A stretch of 44,102 nt of DNA. Origin: Nitrospira sp. (GTDB lineage Bacteria > Nitrospirota > Nitrospiria > Nitrospirales > Nitrospiraceae). This document shows, in pieces, positions 33,807 to 41,800 of the stretch. The translations under genes were made by a program, and so were the position numbers. Position 1 is the first letter of the stretch. The number at the start of each line of letters is the position of its first letter. The notes beneath the pieces are model-generated. The model saw nothing but the letters and a program-made list of their open reading frames with translations, had not been told where the DNA came from and made no database searches. The DNA is taken from NCBI GenBank assembly GCA_020846195.1, contig JADLEJ010000058.1, positions 1 to 44,102 of the forward strand, read 5' to 3'.

Positions 33807-35525
33807 ATGAGTGTATTGGTGAGGCGCGATCATTTTATTCGACGATTCGTCATTGCTATGGCGGCGCTTCCGGTAGGACTGGGTACGTTCGCGTTGATGG
33901 AGTCGACTTCATTGGGGCAAACGGTTCCAGATGCTGGTGTGCTTCAGCAGCGAGAACGACGTCAAATCGAACAAGAGCGGCGAGAGGCTATACCGGGGCA
34001 AGTGCCAACCCCTGCGCCTGGGACGCCGCCCGATGAGCCGACCGAGGGTGCGGTGACGGTTTTTGTCTCCGGCTACCGGTTTGAAGGAAATACATTGGTG
34101 CCGGAAGAGGAGTTGCGGCGAGTCGTGGCTCCTTATGCCGACCGACAGGTCGATCTTGCGTTATTGCAAAGAGCCGCTGCAGCTGTTGCTGAATACTATC
34201 GTCAGCGAGGGTGGATTGTGCGGACCTATCTTCCGCAGCAGGACGTGACCGGCGGGTCCATCCTTATCAACATTATTGAAGCGACAGTCGGAGAGGTGTT
34301 GCTTGAAGGAACCCCTCCAACGAGAGTGAAGCCGGAACATGTTCTCGGCATGGTCCGAGAACAACTTCATCCTGACGAGCCCTTGAGTACCAAGGCCCTG
34401 GATCGTGGCTTGCTGTTAGCCGACGACTTAGTCGGGGTGCAGTCGTCCGGGGCATTGGCGTCCGGCGAACGATTGGGACAGACCAACGTCCTGGTCACTG
34501 CTAGCGACGATCCGCCGTTTCAAGGAGATGCGATCGTCAACAATGGCGGGCAGCGCGCGACAGGGGCCATGCAGGGTATTGCGGAAGTGCGGGTGGAAAG
34601 TCCATTCAAGCGAGGCGATCGACTGAGCCTGACCGGCGTGTTTTCCGAAGGGAGCCAATACGGCAGAGTAGGGTACACACGTCCCGTTGGGTACGATGGG
34701 TGGCAAATCGGAGTCAACGCCTCATGGTTGTCGTACCGGCTGATTACGCCGGAGTTCGAAGCATTGCATGTCAACGGCGAGGCGCAAAGCGTAGGAATTA
34801 GCGCGCTGTACCCGTTGCTTCGGGCGCGGAACTACAATCTGCAATGGCTCATGAATTACGACTACCGGCGTTTCAACAATCAGGCGCTGAGCGTAACCAG
34901 GTCGAATTACCGCATCAACGAAGGCACTGTCGGATTCGCGGGAAACTGGTTCGAGGAATGGCTTGGAACATCCGGTGCTACCTTCGGCAGTCTCAATCTT
35001 ATTGTCGGCGAAGTCGGCCAAGGCACGCACGATGTGGGTGAAAACCCTAATGTCGGAGGGACGTTTTCAAAAATACGGTGGTATGTCAGCCGTCAACAGC
35101 AGATGGTTTCAGGGCTCTCGGTTTTTGGGGCGTTTACTGGGCAGAAGGCGTTCAGCACGATGGATTCGGCGGAAAAGTTTTATCTGGGCGGCCCACAAAG
35201 TCTTCGGGCCTATCCAGTAAACGAAGCCAGCGGATCGACCGGGTGGCTGGCTACCGGTGAGCTGCGCGGTACTCTTCCCTGGGGAGTGGGACTCACTGGA
35301 TTTTTCGACGCGGGGTGGGTCTCCAATCCTGCCAATAATGGACAGTCGTATTCCTTGAAAGGCGGCGGTCTCACCATGAGCTGGCGTGCGCCTCTTGGAA
35401 TTACCCTAGACGCCACTTGGGCGCATCGGTTAGGAGACAATCCCAATCCAACCGCCACCGGGCATGATCAGGACGGTTCGCTGACGAAAAACCGATTCTG
35501 GTTTTCGGTTCATTACGCATTCTAA
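33807..35525 (+). CDS. TpsB outer-membrane transporter (ShlB/FhaC/HecB family)
   Basis: The 572-residue protein is read from ATG 33807; AAGGA is only two to three bases away, so GTG 33819 is an alternative. A signal peptide (FVIAMAALPVGLGTFALM) is followed by a charged helix (LQQRERRQIEQERREA), like the plug helix H1 of FhaC. A Pro-rich linker and a POTRA domain at about 85-155 come next (VFVSGYRFEGNTLVPEEELR, ILINIIEATVGEVLLEG). The barrel includes GDRLSLTGVFSEGSQYGRVG, LGGPQSLRAYPVNEASG (the conserved (V/I)RGY-type loop, here LRAY) and ends in FWFSVHYAF with a terminal Phe. It should export the TpsA partner encoded 289 bp downstream. Confidence 0.93.
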   Translation: MSVLVRRDHFIRRFVIAMAALPVGLGTFALMESTSLGQTVPDAGVLQQRERRQIEQERREAIPGQVPTPAPGTPPDEPTEGAVTVFVSGYRFEGNTLVPEEELRRVVAPYADRQVDLALLQRAAAAVAEYYRQRGWIVRTYLPQQDVTGGSILINIIEATVGEVLLEGTPPTRVKPEHVLGMVREQLHPDEPLSTKALDRGLLLADDLVGVQSSGALASGERLGQTNVLVTASDDPPFQGDAIVNNGGQRATGAMQGIAEVRVESPFKRGDRLSLTGVFSEGSQYGRVGYTRPVGYDGWQIGVNASWLSYRLITPEFEALHVNGEAQSVGISALYPLLRARNYNLQWLMNYDYRRFNNQALSVTRSNYRINEGTVGFAGNWFEEWLGTSGATFGSLNLIVGEVGQGTHDVGENPNVGGTFSKIRWYVSRQQQMVSGLSVFGAFTGQKAFSTMDSAEKFYLGGPQSLRAYPVNEASGSTGWLATGELRGTLPWGVGLTGFFDAGWVSNPANNGQSYSLKGGGLTMSWRAPLGITLDATWAHRLGDNPNPTATGHDQDGSLTKNRFWFSVHYAF

Positions 35526-35583
35526 TTGCAGATTTCCGATCAGCTCCGCAGTGACAGGGCACTGCCTGGTTTCATAACAGGAG

Positions 35584-35615
35584 GCGGCGCTCTGTGTCGC
35601 CGCGTCTTCAGTTTT
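35584..35615 (+). terminator. Weak terminator-like hairpin between tpsB and tpsA
   Basis: GCGGCG at 35584-35589 pairs with CGCCGC at 35598-35603 over an 8-base loop. Only four T follow, at 35612-35615. Partial termination could lower tpsA relative to tpsB. The rest of 35526-35814 has no supported gene, but upstream in-frame ATGs of tpsA occur at 35686 and 35749. Confidence 0.4.
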
Positions 35616-35814
35616 GCTCAATCGCAACCGAAATATCATAGGTAGCCATTGCCAGGATCATGTTTCCCCCTCGATCCGGCACAGCATGACCGAGTTCGGT
35701 CATCACAACAACGCGTTCAGGAACGGCGGCACGGCAAGAGCGAATGCTATGAATCAGATTCGATCACGTCATATCGTTCGACCGCGCCCTGTCTGCCTGA
35801 AGAAGGGACGAGCT

Positions 35815-38800
35815 ATGGGGCTGGTGAGAACGGCGCTGTACCTGCTGAGCGCGCTGGCGGCGGGTCTGATGCTGGGTCATCCGGTTGGATTCGCGGAACC
35901 GCCGGCGCCGTCGCAATTGCCGGTGGGAGAGCGAGTTGTGGGCGGCGCGGCGACGATTACTCGCCAGCCTGCCACGATGACCATCGACCAGCATACCTCC
36001 CGCGCGGCCATTGAGTGGCAGAGTTTCGATATCGGCAGCCAGGCGCGCGTCGATATTCGCCAACCGTCAGCGGACAGCGTGCTGCTCAATCGCATTCTTG
36101 GCGACCAGGCCACGCAAATCTTCGGCCGTCTTTCCGCCAACGGACAGGTCTACTTGACCAATCCCAACGGGTTTTATTTCTCGCCCAGCGCGTCGGTCAA
36201 TGTCGGTGGGCTGGTGGCCACTACGCATCAGCTCAGCATCGAGGATTTCCTTGCGGGACGCGAACGGTTCACGCGTGCCGGCGCGACGGGCCGTATTCTG
36301 AATGAAGGCGAATTGAAAGCCGCCATGGGAGGCTATATCGCCTTGCTCGCGCCGGAAGTTCGCAACCACGGTGTCATCGTCGCTGAACTCGGAACCGTGG
36401 CGCTGGCGGCGGGCGAAGCCTATGAACTGCGGTTCGATCCGCTTCGCCGACTCGAAGGCTTGCGCGTCGAGCCGGCGACCATTGCGACGCTGGTTGAAAA
36501 TCGCCAGGCGGTCTTGGCGCCTGGCGGACTCATCGTCCTCTCCGCGCTCGGCGCGAACCAGCTGCAAGGCAGCGTCGTCAAAACCGACGGCTTGTTGGAG
36601 GCGTCCAGTCTGGTCAGCAAGGGCGGACGCATCATATTGGAAGGCGGTGCCATTACGCTGGGCGCGCAGTCGACTACCGCCGCGACTGGCGCCACCGGCG
36701 GTGGCGAGGTCTTCATTGGAGGCGGCTGGCAAGGTTCGGGTGCCATGCATCAGGCGGCGGCAGTGACGATGGAGCCGGGCGCGGTGGTGGATGCCTCCGC
36801 CACGACGAAAGGCGATGGCGGCACGGTCGTGCTGTGGTCAGATGTGCGGAACCCTGATTCGATGACACAGGCGCAGGGAGTTTTGCAGGCGCGCGGCGGT
36901 GCCGAGGGCGGCAACGGCGGACGCATCGAAACATCGGGGGCTCACGTCGAGATCGATGGCGCCACGGTCGATGCCGGAGCGCCGCAGGGATCGGGCGGCC
37001 TGTGGTTGATCGATCCGTACAACTATACGATCAATGCCGGCGCGGCGGGCACGATTGCGACATCGCTGGGCAACGATACCTCCGTCACCATCGATACGAC
37101 TAACAATACTGGGCCTGGCGCAGGGAGCAGTAGTAGCGATCCCGGTAATATTACAGTTTCCAGCGCCATCACCAAATCGAGCGGGACGGGTGACGCCACC
37201 CTGACACTCCAGGCTCATAATGACATTACGGTGTCAGCGCCGCTCACGGCCACTTCAGGCAAGATGAATGTGGTGCTGTTGGCGGATCAAGACGGGGGCG
37301 GGGCCGGGCGGATCGATGTCGGGGCGAATATCAGCACCAACGGCGGCGGCCTCTGGATGGGTGGGAACTATCTGACGAATACAAACGGCGGCACCTTGTG
37401 GGTGCCCTTTACTGGGGCAGGCGCCTTGACGGTCGGCGATGGGTATGCCGCCGCGTCCGCATCCCTGGGGACGGGAGTCCAGATTGGGTATGGAGTCACG
37501 CTTGGTACCGGCGGTGGAAACGTGGCTGCCTACGGGTACTCGACCGGAGTGGAAGGAAATACCTCTACCGGTGTCTTGCTCAACCGCGCCACAGTGACGA
37601 CCGGCGGAGGCAATCTTTTCTTTGATGGGATTAGTAACTATTCAAGCGGGAGCGTTGCGACCGCGAAAGGAGTTGCAATTCATAACAGCAGCATTGTGTC
37701 TACCGATGCGGGTCAATTGTCCATCCGTGGTGAGTTGAAGTCCACGTCGAATTTCACGAACGGTGTGGGCCTATGGATCGGTCACAATTTTCAGACAACG
37801 ACTTCGACCAACAACGGCAGTGCGACGTTGAGTACGACCAGCGGCGCCATCAATCTTTCCGGCATCGGGGCTGATAGCGGTGGATCGAGTTGGCGAAATG
37901 GACTGATGGTGACGACGTCAGGCGGTGGTGATCAGATCAGCATTCGCAGTGTCAGTGGCGCCATTACCCTGGATGGGCAGGCCAACTTTAGCGCCAGTAC
38001 GACGGATACCGCAGGGTTGCTGCTCCAGACGGATGGGGTGGCGGTGACGTCGCAGACGGGTGCGATCACCCTGCGTGGATCCAACTCGCAGGAAACCGTG
38101 TCGACTGAAAGCGCGATCCGCTTCACGGCGGGGGATACTGCGGGGACGATGAAGATCGGCGCCGACGGGACCAATCCGTATTCCGGCAATATTCTGATCG
38201 AAGGCGACTCCATTCATCAGCGGAATACCAATCCCGGGAGCGGGTCGATTTCGATGCAGAGCACCGGGGGGCTTACGATCCAGTCCAAGGGTACGACGTT
38301 TACTCGCCTGAGTGCGGGAAGCGGTACGCTGACCTTCGACGACGACTGGAATTTCGGCACGAGCCTCAGCGGTTTTACGTTTGGGAAGAATACCAATACT
38401 CTGCCGCTGACCCTGTCGAATGCTTTGAGCGTGGCCGGGCCGATCAGTCTCTACACCGGCGGGCTCATGCTCAACGGCGAGCTGACCAGTTCGGCCGACG
38501 GTGGGATGCTGCTCAAAGCCATCGGGGCGTCCGGCGCCGGGGATATCACGGTCGCCAGCGCGATCACGAAATCGGGCGGGACGGGTGCATCGACCGTGGA
38601 ACTGCAGGCCAACAACAATATTACGGTTTCGTCGCCGCTGACCGCCACCTCCGGCAATATGAATGTGGTGCTGCTGGCGGATCAAGACGGGAGCGGGTCC
38701 GGGCGGGTCGATGTCGGGGCGAACATCAGTACGAACGGCGGCGGCCTCTGGATGGGTGGGAACTATCTGACGAATACAAACGGCATCACCCCATGGGTTC

Positions 38801-41800
38801 CCTTTGCCGGAGCGACGGCTCTGACCGTCGGCGATGGGTATGCCGCTGCGTCGACGGGATTAGGGAGCGGACTCCGAGTACAGAATGGTGTCAGTCTCAC
38901 GACCCTGGGCGGCCACCTGGCGGGCTATGGCTATTCGTCCGTGTCGTCGTCGGGTACCAGTTATTCGTATTCCACCGGGCTGTTAGTGGGGGCGGCGACC
39001 GTGACGACCGGAGGCGGAAACCTGACCTTCGATGGGATCGGCAATTACACCGCCGGGACCGTCGGCTTTGCCAGCGGGACCGAACTGCGCGCCGGGAGCA
39101 CGGTGACCACCGGTGCTGGGAATCTGTCCATTCGCGGTGAGCTGAAAAATACGTCGAATTTCAACAGGGGTGCGGGCGTGTGGTCGGGCGCGGAGTATAA
39201 CGACCTAGCGGCAGGCGCAGGGTTGGGCGATGTGAGCATCGGAACGACCAGCGGCCATCTCACCATGACCGGCATCGGGGCCAGCGCGAGCGGAGTCGGT
39301 ACAGGCTGGCGGCATGGGCTGATTGCGCTGCCCAAAGGAACTGGCGATGATGTTCGCATCAGCACGGTCAGCGGCAACCTGACGCTGGACGGGAGTGCCA
39401 CCTACGCCAGTTCCTCCACAGGCGGCGATTCGTCGGGCCTGCAATTCCAAACGACCAGTACGACCAATGTCGTTGCCGTCACGTCGCAGACCGGCGCCAT
39501 TACCCTGCGTGGCAGCAACTCGCAGACGAGCAGCCAGCATGACAATGCTATCCGTCTCACGACAGTGGACACAGCGGGAAACATCCGTATCGGGTATGAC
39601 GCAACCAACGCCTACTCCGGCAATATCCTCATCGAGGGCGATTCGATTCAACAGCGCAACGACACCAATACAGGAAGCGGGTCGATCGCGGTCCAGAGCA
39701 CAGGCGGTCTCACGATTCAGTCTCAGGGCGCCGCCTTTACGCAGCTTCGAGCCGGCAATTCCGGCGCACTCACCTTCGACGACGATTGGAATTTCGGCAC
39801 GAACCTCGGCAGTTTTACCTTGGGCAAGAGCACCAATACTCTGCCGCTGACGCTGTCGAATGCCTTGAGCGTGGCCGGTCCGATCAGTCTGTACGGTGGC
39901 AATCTAACTGTGAACGCCAATCTGACCAGCACCGCGAATGGGACAGGAAGTCTCCTGCTCAAGTCACGGGGGAATATTACCGTGGCGGCCAGCAAGACGC
40001 TGCAAACCAACAATAGTGCCTTGACGCTCTGGAGCGATTCGGATGCCAATTCCGACGGGCACATCCTGCTCGGTAATTCGGTGATCCTCAACAGTGCGAA
40101 CGGGCTGACCAGTCAAGCCACCGGTGGGGGGCATCTCACGCTGGGCGGCGGCACGGATGCCGATGCCGATGGCCGCCCCGATGGACCGGCGTTCAGCACC
40201 ACGGTGCATGGGATTCAGATCGGTACGACCAACACGAGCGCGAGTGCGCTGTATTCCGGAGGCGGCGACATCCGGCTCAAGGGGCAGACCAGTACGACAT
40301 CCGGCGCGGATGCCTATCATGGAATTGGAGTTTTTGGTGCGTTGACGGCCCATAGTGGGGATGGGGCTGTCGCCATCGACGGCCAGAGCGCCGATTCCTA
40401 CGGGGTGGAATTGAGCCGAGGATTGGGGACTGGAACGGGGCTCTCTATTACGTCGAGCAAGTCGAGCGGTACCGCGATTTCGGTGAACGGGACGACGAGT
40501 GCGGCGGCGCATGGCCTGGTCTTCGATGAAAACTCGACCAAGCTTCTTCAGGCCACGGGTGGCGGCGATATTGCGATCACTGGAGCGGCGACTGGATCGA
40601 ACTATGGCGTGTGGCTGCAGAATACGAACGTGCTGGCCAATACGGGAGACATACTCGTCAATGGCCAATCCGGAGGAGTCACTATCAATGGGTCAACTCT
40701 TGGGAAGAAAACCGCTACGGCGGTCACCAGCAGCTCGAGCGACATCATCCTCACCGGGAACACCGTGGCCACGAGTTCTGCGAGTGCCATTGATACCACT
40801 GGAACCCTGACCGTCCAACCGTTCGGCACCAGTTTTTCTTCAGCGCTGACCTGGCCGCTCTCTGGCTGGACGGTTGCGAACACGATCAGCGGATTGACGC
40901 TCGGCAAGAGCGGCAATACGGCCGACCTCACGATCGGCAGTGCCACGAGCGTGGCCGGGCCTATTACCCTGTACGGCGGAAATATCGCGGTGAACGCCAA
41001 TCTGACCAGCTCGAATACCGGCGATATCTTCATCAAATCGAATGCCGCAGCGAATACGAGCATTGCTCTCGACAGTGCGGCCTCCATCCTCAAGACCGGC
41101 GGCGCACGTTCGACGCTGACACTGCAAGCCGATGGCCGGATCCAGGCGCATGGGCAGATCGCGGCCAGCGGCAGCACGCCGATGGATATGGTGCTGTGGT
41201 CCGACTATCGGAATACCGGGTTTGGTGGAGTGTCGTTCTTCAACAACGTGACAACCAATGGCGGGCACCTTTGGGCGGGTGGCAGCAATAGCAACGGTGG
41301 CAGCACGACCTGGAACGGCCTAACGGTCGGCGACGGTCCTTCGGTGGGTAACGTTTGCTGTAACTATAATGCGATGGATCTCAGCGGCACGATGGCGACC
41401 GGCGGTGGCGATGTGCTGCTGTGGGCGGGCAATGGACACAGCTCGGGCATCCGAGGGGTCGGATTGATAGGCGCTGCGACCATCAACGCCGGAAGTGGCC
41501 AGGTCACCATAATTGGCGACCAGATTACAGGTGGATCCAATAAACTTACGCTGAATACGACAGGGCGGTTCACCTGGGCGCCTGACGGCGGCGATTTCGG
41601 TAACGCCTTCACCTGGAGCGGCACTACGTCGGGTGGCAACTTTACGGGCACGGGCACGGCCGCGAATCTAGTGATCAACGGCATTGCCAATCTAGGCGGG
41701 CTGACGATTGGCCGGTACACCGGGACCGGACTCACGGGCGATACAGTGCTCACAGGCATTACCAATAGCAACGACATCTCGATTGGCTCCGCCACGACGA

